Source of the DNA: Prorocentrum cordatum
Taxonomy: Eukaryota; Sar; Dinophyceae; Prorocentrales; Prorocentraceae
Reading direction: 5' to 3'
DNA: 63,469 nt
NCBI GenBank assembly: GCA_963575745.1
Contig: CAUYUJ010013891.1
Location: 1,014,802 to 1,078,270 of the forward strand
This document shows, piece by piece, positions 11,231 through 22,544 of the stretch; within the stretch, counting starts at the first letter, position 1, and each line of letters begins with the position of its first letter. The notes under the pieces were generated by a model. It had not been told where the DNA came from. It did not search any database and saw nothing but the letters and a program-made list of their open reading frames with translations. Both the position numbers and the translations under genes were made by a program.

Positions 11231-11548
11231 CCCCGCAGCTAAGGCACCCGGTCGCGGGGGGGGGGGCCGGGCACGGCGGGCACCAGGCCCCCGCAGGAGA
11301 ACAAAACGGCGGCCGCGGCGCGCGCCCGCCTGCAGAGGGGCAGCAGCGGGCACTGCGTTCGTCTCGGCGCGGCAGCGCGGGGGTTCCCTGCGGGGGCCTG
11401 CCGAGAAGTCCCGCCGCCCTCTGAGAGGGCCTTCTCCTTCTCGCTTCCCCCCCTCGGTCGCCGCCAAACATCGGTTTGCCCCAGACCTGATTTTCTCGTC
11501 GGGGAAGGGAATCGCGTTTTCACGAGTCACAGGGCTGCGCGCATCCAG

Positions 11549-11662
11549 GTAGGTGAGCCTCCCGAGACGGGAACCTGCTGTTGTCCGTCGTCCCCGCCTG
11601 GCCCCCGCCCCCCCGTCGCCCCCCCGACGCCGGAGCCGAGGGCAGGGGAGCAGTACACGTCG
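11549..11662 (+). repeat. Intron-like direct repeat, copy 1
   Basis: Starts GGTAGGTGAGCCTCCCGAGA, continues GGGAACCTGCTGTTGTCCG and ends GCCGGAGCCGAGGGCAGGGG. Copy 2 is at 11873. Both start with a good GT splice donor, so they may be 5' parts of duplicated introns. Confidence 0.6.
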
Positions 11663-11755
11663 CTCATCGGTGTGGCAGTGTGTGTGTGGGAGGGTTCTGC
11701 AAGTGCACGTCGTTCCTTTCTAATCGTGCTCATTTCAAATGCTGCTCGCTTCCAG

Positions 11756-11873
11756 TTGTTCCTGGCCCCCCTGTGGCCAGGAAGAGGCCCAGGACAGAAC
11801 AGTCAGAAATGAAGGGATCTTGGCCCCCCCCAAAAAAATCAAAGAACTTCCGAAGAATCAGACATGCACCATG
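11756..11873 (+). CDS. Possible internal exon, unknown protein
   Basis: Preceded by a pyrimidine-rich tract ending CGCTTCCAG and followed by GGTAAGCCTCCC, it has the shape of an internal exon. One frame reads QEEAQDRTVRNEGILA then PPKKIKELPKNQTCTM without a stop. A short upstream stretch (about 11487-11549, PDFLVGEGNRVFTSHR) could be the exon before it, but its phase does not join simply. No homology recognised. Confidence 0.25.
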
Positions 11874-11987
11874 GGTAAGCCTCCCGAGACAGGGACCTGC
11901 TGTCGTCCGCCGTCCCCGCCTGGCCCCCGCCCCCGCTACGCCCCCCCCCCCCCCCCACGCCGGAGCCGAGGGCAGGGGACCAGGACC
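11873..11987 (+). repeat. Intron-like direct repeat, copy 2
   Basis: GGTAAGCCTCCCGAGA followed by the same text as copy 1 at 11549, including GCCGGAGCCGAGGGCAGGGG. A long run of C lies in its middle. Confidence 0.6.
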
Positions 11988-12040
11988 GCCCTCATGATGA
12001 GCACACCAGCGAGCGCAGTCCTGCAGCTAACGCAGCACTC

Positions 12041-12165
12041 GCCATCGCTCGGACGTGCAATCCCCGTGCATTCTTCTATTTCGTGCGTGCTTATTTCGCA
12101 ACAAATTACAAAGATGCTCCTCGATGGTCCTCGCAGAGAAAAAGTGCACACGTCCGAGCGATGCC
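12041..12165. mobile_element. Inverted-repeat element TIR-2, copy 2
   Basis: GCCATCGCTCGGACGTG at the left, CACGTCCGAGCGATGCC at the right, 125 bp in all. Shares the GATGCTCCTCGATGGTCCTCGC core with copy 1 at 1782. Confidence 0.82.
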
Positions 12166-12985
12166 AAGAGCAAGGAGGCAGTCGAGCAGGCCAGGGCCGT
12201 GTGGGGAGCGCCCGAGGCTGTTCCGCAAGTGCCACTTCGGGAGGGTTCGCGGTGGCCTTCCCTCCCTCGAGCTGGAAGCCGAAGGCGCGGGGCTGGGAGC
12301 CGCAGCAGTCCCGCCTGTGGGCCGCCCGCGCGGCCCTCGAGTGCGACGGCACCAGTCTTATCGGGGTCGGGGTGGCCTCCCTTCCCTGGCGAGCTGAGCG
12401 ACGAAAATGGACGGGCCTTACGCAAGACGACCTAGCACCCAGCGACTTCATGCGGTGGCTTACGCGGGCCGCCAGCGCGGCATGCTGTATTGGAGACGAG
12501 GGCGCTTACGCGCGACCTGACGCGGGCAACTTACGCGCGAATACCCGCGCAATCAGACCCGTTGGTCTGTGCACCTCAGCAGATGGAGCCGAGGGTCGCG
12601 GGGCCGGGAGCCGCAGCCTGGCCGAGTACAGTTGAACCGATCCCTACCTCGACTGACGTGGCCCAGGCCCCACTGGCTGATGTACCCCCCGAAATGAAGA
12701 TATTAGGGCTCTTTCCTTCGGGCTTCGAGGGGCATGCCTCCAACTCTGGGGTGGTCGGATGGTGGGGCTGAGATACCATGACCCGCTGGGGATGGGGATA
12801 CGTTCGACGCTGCCGAGGCGCGGGGCCGGGAGCCGCAGCCCGGCCGCGGGACGCCTGCACGGCCCTCGAGTGCGACAGCGCGTGGTCTTCCAGCGGGCCT
12901 GCTCGGACGGGCTCGCGCGGCACGCGGGGGCGAGGGGGGGGGCGTGCACCCCGCCCGCCCCAGCCTGCTCTCCTGCTCTCCTGCT
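12166..12985. other. No gene seen
   Basis: GC-rich DNA with a few TTACGCGCG-type short motifs (12455-12545) and no recognisable protein. Confidence 0.5.
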
Positions 12986-12989
12986 CTCC

Positions 12990-13116
12990 TGCTCCCCTCC
13001 TCCTCCTCCTCCTCCTCCTCCTCCTCCTCCTCCTCCTCCCTGCTCCTCCTCCTCCTCCTCCTCCTCCCTGCTCCTCCTCCTCCTCCTCCTCCTCCTCCTC
13101 CTCCTCCTCCTCGTCC
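12990..13116. repeat. CTC microsatellite
   Basis: CTC triplets interrupted by CCTGCT. Coding-looking poly-S/P/E frames are artefacts. Confidence 0.95.
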
Positions 13117-13395
13117 TGCCGCCCGGGCCTTCTGACCCCTTGAGACGAAGCCAGGACAAAAGCAAAATCGGTCAGGGACAAGTCGGGGACCTCTGAGGCC
13201 TGGCGGTGCTGGAGTACGCAGTCATCGGGCGCCGCGGCCTCCTCACAGCGCTCTGGAACTCTCTGCGAGCGTCCTGGGAGGCTTTGGAACGACCTCATCC
13301 CTGCCCTAGCCTCACCCGGCGGTGCAGCCCCTACTCCTCCTGTCCGTGCCGCCGCTGCTCCTCCTGCTGCTCCGGCCAATGCACGACCGCGGCAG

Positions 13396-13627
13396 GAGGA
13401 GGAGGAGGAGGAGGAGGAAGAGGAAAAGGAGGGGAGTGAAGAGGAGGAGGAGGAGGAGGAGGAGGAGGAGGAGGAGGAGGAGGAGGAGGAGGAGAGGAGG
13501 AGGGGAGGAGGAGGAGGAGGGAGGAGGGAGGAGGGAGGAGGGAGGAGGAGGGAGGAGGAGCAGGGAGGAGGAGGAGGAGGAGGGAGGAGGAGGAGGAGGA
13601 GGAGGAGGAGGAGGAAGAGAAGGAGGA
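13396..13627. repeat. GGA microsatellite
   Basis: GGA triplets with GGAGGGA 7-mer interruptions, the complement type of the CTC arrays. Confidence 0.95.
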
Positions 13628-14335
13628 GCAGTCGCGGCAACATGGCAACCGCTCGGCGACTCCGACAGGTGGTGTTTGCCAAGGGTGTGGCTTGCAGCCC
13701 GCGCCTGCGGGGTCGGGCGAGGACGACGGAGACCTCTGCCGCGCCCCGACCAGGGCTCACCAAACCTCTGGCGCAACGTGGCGACCCCCTGAGCCCGACG
13801 GCGCCGATGGCAAGCCACACCCCGGCCTAACCACACCCATTATGCTCGCCGAGCCACGCTCGCCGGACACCCTGCCGTAGAGGGCCCGGGTCTCGGTGGC
13901 GGCCAGGGGGCGGCAGACGAGGCAGCAGGTCGATCCTCGCTCGTGCTGCTCCTCGCGCGTCCCCTCGCTTCCGGCGGCGCCGCGGGTCTGGTCGCCGCGC
14001 CCGCGCCGCTGCGCGCCGCCGCGGCGCGAGCGCTCAAGCATGCACGCGCGAGCACGCCCTCGCGCGGCGTGGACTTCCGGTGGACTGATGTTTCCATCCC
14101 ACCGATTCTCGTCCGCGTCGGCATCTCAGGGGGCCCCCGGACCATCACACATGGATCCGGGACGAAAAACGATCCCCGGGGCACAGGGTCGAGACCTCGG
14201 GGGCCCGCGAGCGCGCAAGCAGACCCATGTGAGCGCGGGCCCGAAGTCTCGACGTCGGCGCTGGTCGAATCGGCGAGCACGGGGAACACGAGGGTTTATG
14301 ATCTGGCCCAAATCGGCGCGTTCCCCCAATCCCGA
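13628..14335. other. No gene seen
   Basis: GC-rich sequence with no recognised protein or inverted repeat until the hairpin at 14336. Confidence 0.5.
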
Positions 14336-14474
14336 CCAGCCATAACTGGGGGAGCTGTGGTCCTTACCCCCCTGGGGGAACCCATCGCATCGACGATCTC
14401 TCGAGAGGGGTGTCGAAACCGATGGGTCCCCCAGGGGGATAAGGGCCACAACTCCCCCAGTTGTGGCTGGCCTG
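14336..14474. mobile_element. Long fold-back (hairpin) element
   Basis: Arms of about 52 bp: CCAGCCATAACTGGGGGAGC to GGGGGAACCCATCG, then a loop of about 32 bp, then CGATGGGTCCCCC back to GGGGGAGTTGTGG-type complement. The arms carry their own smaller palindrome CAACTCCCCCAGTTG. Confidence 0.8.
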
Positions 14475-15166
14475 CAGTCGGCCCTCCGTGCGATGGGCCA
14501 GCGCCCCTGTGGAGAAGGCACGCGCCGAGTCCTCTGCGATTCCCTGCGCGGCTCCAGCGGTCCGAGCATGAGGCTCGCTTGCGATTGCGCGCGCCCACCT
14601 GCTGCCTGGGTCGGTGGACACGCCAGCTCGTGAATCGAAGACGCGGGACCTCACACACTGACAGCTCCTCCTCTGTAGCAAGGGAGACTGGCGCATGGCG
14701 ACAAGTATTGTGCTTCCCTGGCCATGGCGCACGTTGTTTCGCTGCTGTGCACTAGAATATGTGAGACAGCGTCAAATTGTTGCTAGCCTGGGAAAGTTCA
14801 GCCTGACGTGTAAGATATTGGCAGTCGAAGGAGCAGATGCTGATACTGCGGATCGACATGCGACCACATTGCGAACGGGTGCACCGGATATAGGATAGTA
14901 GGTCTGTGCCGAAGTAGCATCGCCCTTTGCGACGCTCTGACCTGTCCGTCGACTCCGCTCGCTGAATGAGTGATCCATGGCCATCGAGCGGAAGACTGCC
15001 GTGCAGTCGGCCCTGATTAGTAGGTCGACCCTGCCAAATCAAGGGTACCTTCAGGTACCCTTGTGTCCTGTGCCTCGCGACCTATGCCTCCTGCATCCCC
15101 CATGGCAGTATGGCCCTCTGAAGGGTCTTGTGTCCTCTCGCGTGTCCTGTCCAATCAAGTAGAAGA
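14475..15166. other. No gene seen
   Basis: Mixed-composition DNA. A 96-codon minus-strand frame (15042 to 14752) is less GC-biased than its neighbours but has no recognisable features. Confidence 0.45.
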
Positions 15167-15318
15167 AAGAGAACTATGCACATACACCGATTCTGGACAG
15201 GCCCAACCCTGAGGCCAGGATCGGTGCATACGCCCTCTTGCCTTGGCCAGGAAGGCATATGCACCGATCTTGGGTCAAGGATGGGCTGTCAGGATCGGTG
15301 TATGTGCATAGTTCTCTT
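15167..15318. mobile_element. Fold-back element TIR-7, copy 1
   Basis: Outer ends AGAGAACTATGCACATAC and its complement. A second, inner inverted pair GGATCGGTGCATA / TATGCACCGATC flanks the centre CGCCCTCTTGCCTTGGCC. Same nested design and centre as 31244-31387. Confidence 0.82.
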
Positions 15319-15738
15319 CGCCCGAATCAAAGCCGACTGTAAAACAGCTAAGAGTAAAGCATTTCGAGATTGCTCCTTCCAACTCGACGCCAAGTTGGGC
15401 GCCCTGGCGCGGACGGCCGAACGACCCCTGCAGCGGGACACCTTGGCAACGCGGCAAGGGGTTACTATTCCCCAGCCAGGACATGGATACTGTATGGCAA
15501 CGCAAGAGAATGCCGCAAAAGAAAATGCCCTGGCACGCAGACGCCGATATCTTTGTCGCCCCTGCGCAGCCCCGAAGGCACCTTCAAAGTGCCCCCCCCT
15601 GCCCGTCTGCAGGCCAAGGCCTTGGCACTGGCCGTGCCGCCGAGTGCGCCCCGCCACACCGGCGGACACGGGCCCCGCGGGGGGCCCGAGGCCCAGACGG
15701 CCGATCCTAGCACAGCGCGAGGGGAGAGCCCAAGCCTT

Positions 15739-15895
15739 AGGTCGGGCCTGTCCACCTACAGGGGGGATTTGGGATGAGAAGTGAAAAATACCCCCAAAAT
15801 GCCAGAACAGATGCCAAGATGGTCAAAACATGGTCCCCAGACCATTTCCTCTACTATGTTTGAATGTTCCTCCTGTAGAGGGGCAAGCCCGACTT
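15739..15895. mobile_element. Inverted-repeat element TIR-1, copy 2
   Basis: GGTCGGGCCTGTCCACC at the left, GGGGCAAGCCCGACTT at the right; core has GTGAAAAATACCCCC and GTCCCCAGACCATTTCC. Somewhat diverged from the other copies. Confidence 0.85.
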
Positions 15896-16855
15896 GGCCC
15901 AAGCCTCCGTACGCAAACGCGCCCCCGCCCGTTCCCCCGACATCCGACGCAGCGGGGAAGCCGCTCCGCCGGGGCGAAACCACGACAGGGGCTCCGAGCC
16001 CCATCTTTTGGCAGGATCTCCCGAAGCCGGATCGGACGGGGACCGAAGCGGCCCCGGAGGATCCGAGAGGCGAGGGCCCCACCGCTGGGGCCGTCCGCGT
16101 GCTGCGGCGGCCGCGGCGGCAGCGGCAACAGCGGCCGCGGCGGCCGCGGCACGGGGCGGAATGGAGGAGGGAAAGGACGGGGGAGAGGCGGACGACGAGG
16201 ACGGGCGTGTGCAATCTGGAGCGGGATGCCATCGGCCCCCTGTCCTCTGCTCGTCCCGTCCGGCCCCTGGGGGCCTCCAGGCTGCCCCTCCCCACACCAG
16301 GGGCGTGACGTGACCCGGCGTGAGCCGCTGCAGGGGGGGCCATGGCCCCGGCCTCCTCGCGTGCAAGGTTCTCGTCCCTGGGCGTCCCGCGGCGGGCCCG
16401 AGGGGCACCCCTCCGAGGCAGCCCTGGCCTCCCACGGGCCACCACGCCCGAACCCGCGGGGGGGGGGCCTTCTCCGAGAGCCGCGGCAGGGAGCGGCAGC
16501 CTTGGCGGGTCGCCGGGTCGGTCTGGCCGGCCAGCCCGGCTGGCCCTGCCAGTCCGAAGCTAGTCGGCCAGCCGCGGCCGCCACTGCTGGCACCGTCGCT
16601 GCCGCTGCCACTTGTACTGCCGTCGCCTGCTTCTCCACCTTCTCCCTCCTTCGCCTCCACGTACTCCTCCATCCATCCAATCCCTCAAGATCTAACCAGG
16701 TCAAAACGAATCCGGACAAACGCATCGTCAGAATGAGGGGGCCAAAGGGTCACTCATTCTCGTCCCTGGGTTCGTGGCTGAATTGTGATTCCGCTGCGCG
16801 AATTATTGTTGTTGCTGCGTTGCGTTGTTTTGTTCTTCTTGTCGTCGTCGTCGTC
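15896..16855. other. No gene seen
   Basis: GC-rich with CGGCCGCGG-type repeats (16100-16155). Long frames on both strands are Arg/Ala/Pro-rich shadows. Confidence 0.5.
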
Positions 16856-16857
16856 GT

Positions 16858-16976
16858 TGTCTACGTCTACGTCTACGTCTACGTCTACGTCTACGTCTAC
16901 GTCTACGTCTACGTCTACGTCTACGTCTACGTCTACGTCTACGTCTACGTCTACGTCTACGTCTACGTCTACGTCG
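16858..16976. repeat. GTCTAC hexanucleotide array
   Basis: About 19 perfect GTCTAC units, flanked by GTC triplets. Translates as VY, ST or RL dipeptides and is open in most frames. Confidence 0.97.
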
Positions 16977-17242
16977 TCATCGTCGTCGTCGCCGTCGTCC
17001 CCGCGACCCACCCCTTGACCCACCCCTTGACCCACCCGCCCGCCCCCTCACTCTTATGCGCAACTGCGGGATGTAATCCCGACTTCTCCTCCAGCCTCCC
17101 CCACGAACTCAGGAAACCGCCGGAACTGCCAGAATCAACGGCCCCAGCGTAATCGACAACCTCCTCCTCCTCCTCCTGGTCCTGGCGGCTCGGCGCCCTT
17201 GCGAGCTCGAGCCTCCTCATTGGGCGCCAGACCATCTGACGA

Positions 17243-17572
17243 CGTCGCCGCCGCCTACGACGACGACGACGATGACGACGGACCCAAACGACTCATTCAC
17301 AACGCGTTCTGGCCAAGATCTCGTGGAGGAACGATCCAATCGTGGCGACAGGGGCGCAGTCGAGAGACCCAGAAACAATCAAAAATCGCCCCCCATCGTC
17401 GAATCGCGATCGTCGGAACGACGATGATGGCGACGCCCTCGCGAGGTCTCCAAGGGTCCCACGAGGTCCCCCGAAGCCCACGGCCTTCCCATGCCGAACA
17501 GGCCCAACCAACCCTACGACGACGGCGACGACGACGACGACGACGGCAGCGGCGGGGCTGCAGCGACGACGG

Positions 17573-17604
<32 letters not shown>

Positions 17605-17655
17605 CCGATGGCGGTGACGGCGATGACGGCGGCGACGACGACGACGACGCCCAGC
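17243..17655. repeat. GAC / CGACGA triplet-rich tract
   Basis: Two clusters of GAC triplets (17256-17280 and 17515-17655) with mixed sequence between them, including a motif at 17303-17355 related to aminopeptidase intron 6. Confidence 0.85.
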
Positions 17656-17659
17656 CGCC

Positions 17660-18329
17660 CGATCTGGGCTGCCACGCTTGCGGCGGGGCGCCCGATCGAG
17701 GGGCGCGTCGCCGCGCGGCGATGGGGGGTGCCCAGATCTCTCGGCGGGGGAGTGGGGCAGGGAACACGAGGAGGAGAGGGATCGAGGGAGGGGGGGGCAG
17801 ACGGAAAGAAGAGAGGAGAGCAGGAGGGATGGAACCTGAGGAAAAGAGGGGGGAGAGGTGAATAGAGAGCGCAACAACAGGGACTGCAGGTCGTCCGGGC
17901 CTAGCGGGACTTGACTGCCGCTCGGGCCTATCTCACTCTGGCGTGAGGTGCCGCAAAACAAAAAGGGGTGGGACAAAAACACCCTCCCTCCCTGGCGTGG
18001 GCTGCGGGGGTCCCTCATTGGAAAGAAAAGCGGCTCCGTGGCGATCAGGGCGTGACACGCCCCGTCTGCACACCCGAACATGAGGCGGCGGCTTCAAGCG
18101 ACTCTGACATAAGCGCCTCGGTACTTCAATAAATCCACAAACCAGTAAAAAGGCCGCGGAAAAGTTGCCAGTTGTTCTCGCGGCGCACCCGAAAGAAGAA
18201 AGGCGATCACTGGTGTGCTAGCGGTGAGCATGGGGGTGTGCCTGGAGAGTTCCCTGGAGGATGACCCCGAGAGATGCGGTCGGACGGAGGGCCTGTTAGA
18301 CTCTGTCCAGCAGAGTGCTATAACTATTC
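17660..18329. other. No gene seen
   Basis: Purine-rich (17740-17870) then mixed sequence. No domain or structured repeat recognised. Confidence 0.5.
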
Positions 18330-19006
18330 CTAGATGTTACGAACAATCTCCGCAAAATTAGGAGCACGCTGTTGCAACGCGGTGATGCCAGCGATGAGAA
18401 CCGCTTTGCGCTCCCGATTCGGCTGTTGCCTGGCAGCCATGAAGTGCTGTGTGAGGGCGTGCTTGAAACCGATTCGCTGCATTGGTGCCTAGTCCAGCTC
18501 GATGGGTAGGGCCGTCGCCAGTCCCCGTGCCCTGGTGGGAGGGGAAAGCGACTTTTCGGCTAGGCGGTGTAGCCGCGGAGCCGGGAGCCTGGTGCTTTTG
18601 CCGTCGGCGTTGTGAGCGTCGCTGTCGTCACCTCCTGATGGAATACTGGTAATTTCGTCATCTTTGTTCAGAGCCGCACCTAGCCCCAGTGGGTCCTCGT
18701 CTTCTCTTTCGAAGTCGTCGGATCCGGCCTCCATGGGTCGTCAAGATCGTCGAACAGGACCGGCCCTGGTGGGCTTTGCGGCTGCGGAGGGTCGCCAGGT
18801 GAGCCTGGTGGCTTGTCACTTGCTTGCCCTATGATGAGCGGGTTAGGCTTCATCTTGCTGAATTTAGCCGTAGAGTAAGCCGTAGAGTAACTCGCACGTC
18901 TGTCTGGCAAAGGGCAACGCGTGGTGGCGACGGTCCTAGACCGCGACAGCGGTGCTGTGGAGAACCGCCGCGAGTTTGCGTCGCCACTTGGCTCCATCGA
19001 TGACAT
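18330..19006 (-). pseudogene. Broken gene, unknown protein with RIGFKHAL motif
   Basis: A minus-strand frame opens MSSMEPSGDANSRRFS at 19006 and is proline-rich up to PPGPVLFDDLDDPW. Just after that the coding signal moves one frame over and continues GSDDFEREDEDPLGLGAALN to LPIELD, an in-frame TAG (18489-18491), then APMQRIGFKHALTQHFMAARQ and on to IVRNI with a stop at 18330. Composition (acidic, then basic and helical) suggests real former coding. The segment RIGFKHALTQHFMAA resembles RIKLRHALQPYFAA in the gene near 39.1 kb. The frame change may hide an intron, but the TAG needs a separate explanation. Function unknown. Confidence 0.4.
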
Positions 19007-19196
19007 GTTGCTGAAGGGTATGCAGTGCTCCGACTGTGGCGAATTCGTCGGCGTGGCGGTTTAAAAGCCTTTGCGATCGGCGTGATCGGCCTTCATTTAT
19101 GCTTTACTCGCCGCGATGACTTTCGACTTTCTGGACCTTGAACATGTCAGGTTCGGCTGGCCACACACACACACAGTTTATTTGACAAATGTCGGT

Positions 19197-19420
19197 CTAA
19201 GCTCCCACGACTTGTGGTGGCTTTCCTGCGAGGAAGGCCTCAAATCCGTTGGCGACGGCTTGGATGTCCACGAATATGTGGACAGGCCGCTCAGCAGCAG
19301 CCACCAGGTGGAGCAAGGCGAGGGTCTTAGCGCGTTGCGCGGGCTGGGCCAAGCCGTGCACTCGAGCTGAACGATCTCGGTGCAGCTTTGAGTGCTGGGG
19401 GTGGCGGGCGCTGAATGAGC
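19197..19420 (-). pseudogene. RNase H-like retroelement fragment
   Basis: About 60 residues on the minus strand: RAKTLALLHLVAAAERPVHI then FVDIQAVANGFEAFLAGKP and a stop. This matches the middle of retroelement RNase H domains, where a helix is followed by a strand carrying a catalytic Asp and the xAVxxGF text. No complete domain; probably a retrotransposon scrap. Confidence 0.4.
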
Positions 19421-20515
19421 TTGGTGATGATGCGTACGACCTACGTGCATGCACAGAACGATATCGTGCTAAAGTTTGAAGACGCTTCTACATGCCTCCT
19501 AAAGGAACCAGTCGCAGTACAAAGGCCGCGCAACCACGCACGAACGGGCGATTGGTGCACACCCAAAGACCAAACCGTCGCGCATCATCGCGGTTCTCAT
19601 CTTGGACATCGTGCGAATCGTACCTATCGCTGCTTTACGTTCGCGTCCTTCTCTACGATGTGGACCTTCCGCACTACCCAGGGCGGACATCCAAAATTGT
19701 TCCAAGAGGGGCGTGTGCGCCACGCGTGACATGCCCATTCAGTCAAGCATGAGAACATAATAAGGCACGCGTCGAAGTCTGGGGCTGGTGCACTGGGTCG
19801 TGGAATCTGCGCCCCCCGCCCCGCAGCCGATCGGCCGCCTCGCTCGCGCGGGCCTCCGGCGGCGGGGACACGCTGGCTGCGGGGGCGCGGCGCTTGCCCT
19901 GCCGCCCCCCCCGCCGTGTACACTCGTTCTGGCGGGGGCGGCGCCCCCCGCCCTTCCCCCCGGATGCGGCCGCGGGGGGCAGGGCGGGTGCCCAGCTCCC
20001 GTGGGCAGAGTCGCGCTGCCCGCGGGGCGGCCGGGCCCCCGCCGCGCCGCCCCCGCCCTCGCTGGCTGGGGAAGCGTCGCGGGCGCGGGAGTGCGCGTCG
20101 GACGGCGGAGTGGAGGGCGAGGAGGGGGGAGAGGGAGCAAACGGGAGATATTCCAAACGAGGGGGGATGGATAACCTGAGGAAGGAAGAGAGAATTTCGT
20201 CGGGAGGGGAACAGGGGGCGATGATGAGGAGTATAAAACCAAGACTCATCAGCGATGTTGTAGCAAACCCTCCCTCAAAGTTCTCCGCTCACAAATATCT
20301 TCCAAGGTTCATTTTTTCAATGACGGAAGTGCCCCGTTGGAAGACAACCGTCTGGAAATCCGTAACCGCGCCAGAAGACCATTCGTGGGACTTCAGCGCT
20401 GCGGATCAACGATATTGCTGCGTCCTGACGATCCTGAACCGTACTGGAACACCATTGGTGTGACGTAAACGCCGTGAATCAACGTATCTGTTGTGCTCTG
20501 ACAGTCCCACATCGT
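19421..20515. other. No gene seen
   Basis: Mixed, then very GC-rich (19800-20110), then AT-richer sequence. Nothing recognisable. Confidence 0.5.
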
Positions 20516-21010
20516 GCCAAACACAGTTTCTAGGATGTCCACCAGGATAACCATCGAAACGGCTGCGAACTCTTAGCACGAATGTGCGTGGCGGCAAGGC
20601 CAAACCATATGTTGAAAACAAATACCACCCTCCATTCGTGAAACTCTTGCACCATTGCGAAGCAAACGTGCGCGGCGCTACGACGAGAGTCAAATGTTGA
20701 AAACGATCTGCCCTCCACCAGTGAAACTATTGTAAACCATTAAGCGACTGTGCGCGGCGATAATGCGACAACCACAAATTGAAACACATAACCTTCCATC
20801 CGTGAAACGTTTGCGTACTTGTTCGAACGAACGTGCGCAGCTCTAAATCAAAAGCCGCATTTTGATAACGACCCCATCCGTGAAGCCCTTGCGAAACTTC
20901 AAAACACATGCGCGCGGTGCTAGGGTGAGAGCGGCGCTACCGCGAGGGCCACAATTGAAAAACGGCCCGCCCTTTATCCGCGAAGCTCTTGTTAACTTTA
21001 GGTATCAGAC
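20516..21010. repeat. Degenerate tandem array, unit about 85 bp
   Basis: Five or six diverged units, each with (A/G)TTGAAAA(C), then CCATCCGTGAAAC-like text, then AACGTGCGCGGCGCTA-like text. Clear starts near 20611, 20696, 20777 and 20952. No coding frame is shared by the units. Confidence 0.65.
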
Positions 21011-21697
21011 GAAACGCCCGGTCAACCCTGCTGACGCGTTTCGGGGTGCGACACAGACGGATTATCCATAAAGAAAAATTGAGGAGGAGAGCGCCCGATA
21101 AATGCCAGGGGAGGCACCGAGAGGGAGGGAGGCCAATGAAGCGGACGAACGCCGTTTAGGTGAAAGGAAAAATGATGGGACAAGTGGGAGAGAGGGGGGC
21201 GATAATGATAAGGAGTGGTCGGAGGTATGGTTCAGTAGATCCCTAATCGGGTCGATCCATCTGTAACTGAATCCTGCTAAGGCTGGATCAAGCAAGCTCT
21301 GATAGAATCTGGCCAGGGCCCGATCCAACTTTAATGCAATCCTGCTAAGGTTGCATCCAGCTTTACTCGCATCCCGCTGGGGATCGATCGTCGTCGCCGT
21401 CGGCGTCGTCGCAGGCTACGCGGTCGTGTTCGTCGTCTTCGTTTCCGTCGTCGTCGGCGGCGGCGGCGGCTGCGGCAGCGGCGTCGTCAGTGCCAGGGGG
21501 GGGGGAGATCCCTCGAATAATTCCACTGCGGCTCGGACCCCCCCTTGTTTTTTTTGGGGGGGAGCGCGAGCGGGGCAAACTACAGCCAATAAAACGCCAA
21601 TTTCGGCACCAACGCCAACCAAGTGGTACCAATTCCAACCGCTGTGGAAGCTCTAAAAGGTTCCTTAAAGGTCAGGGTGTTCGCATTCAACCCGGAG
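21011..21697. other. No gene seen
   Basis: Contains a short CTAATCGGG/AATCCTGCTAAGG repetition (21235-21360) and a GGC-rich stretch. No gene recognised. Confidence 0.5.
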
Positions 21698-22123
21698 ATG
21701 TTACCGGCGCGGGTCAGCGCAGGTCAGCGCAGGTCAGCGCGGATCCGCGCAGATCAGCGCAGGTCAGCGCAGGTCACGCGCTCCTCAGAAGCGCTGGTCA
21801 GCGCAGGACAGCACAGGTCAGCGCGGGTCAGCGCAGGTCAGCGCAGGTCAACGGGGTCAGCGCAGGTCAGGCCAGTCAGCACAGGTCAGCGCAGGTCAGC
21901 GCAGGTCAGCGCAGGTCAGGCCAGTCAGCGCAGGTCAGCGCAGCTCAGCGCAGGTCAGCGCAGGTCAGCGCAGCTCAGATTGTGCCCTGTCCTCCCTGTC
22001 CGAGACCCGTGCCGTCCTGCGTCGTTCTGTGAGGACCTGCGCTGACCTGCGCTGACTTGCGCTGACTTGTGCTGACCTGATCCACAGAGGTCCCGGGACG
22101 TTTCACAGAGGCCTCTACAAATA
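21698..22123 (+). repeat. GGTCAGCGCA array, left inverted arm
   Basis: Begins ATGTTACCGGCGCGGGTC, has about 25 units of GGTCAGCGCA and shortened variants, then a unique segment (TGTGCCCTGTCCTCC to GTTCTGTGAGG), reversed units, and GGTCCCGGGACGTTTC next to AGAGGCCTCT. The whole reappears as its reverse complement at 28046-28377. Confidence 0.9.

Positions 22124-22544
<421 letters not shown>

Noticed and set aside
16858-16976. VY-repeat protein
   Set aside because: All frames of the GTCTAC array are open; no start or flanking coding evidence.
21698-22123. CRISPR-like array of GGTCAGCGCA
   Set aside because: Units are 10 bp with no spacers; it is a minisatellite.
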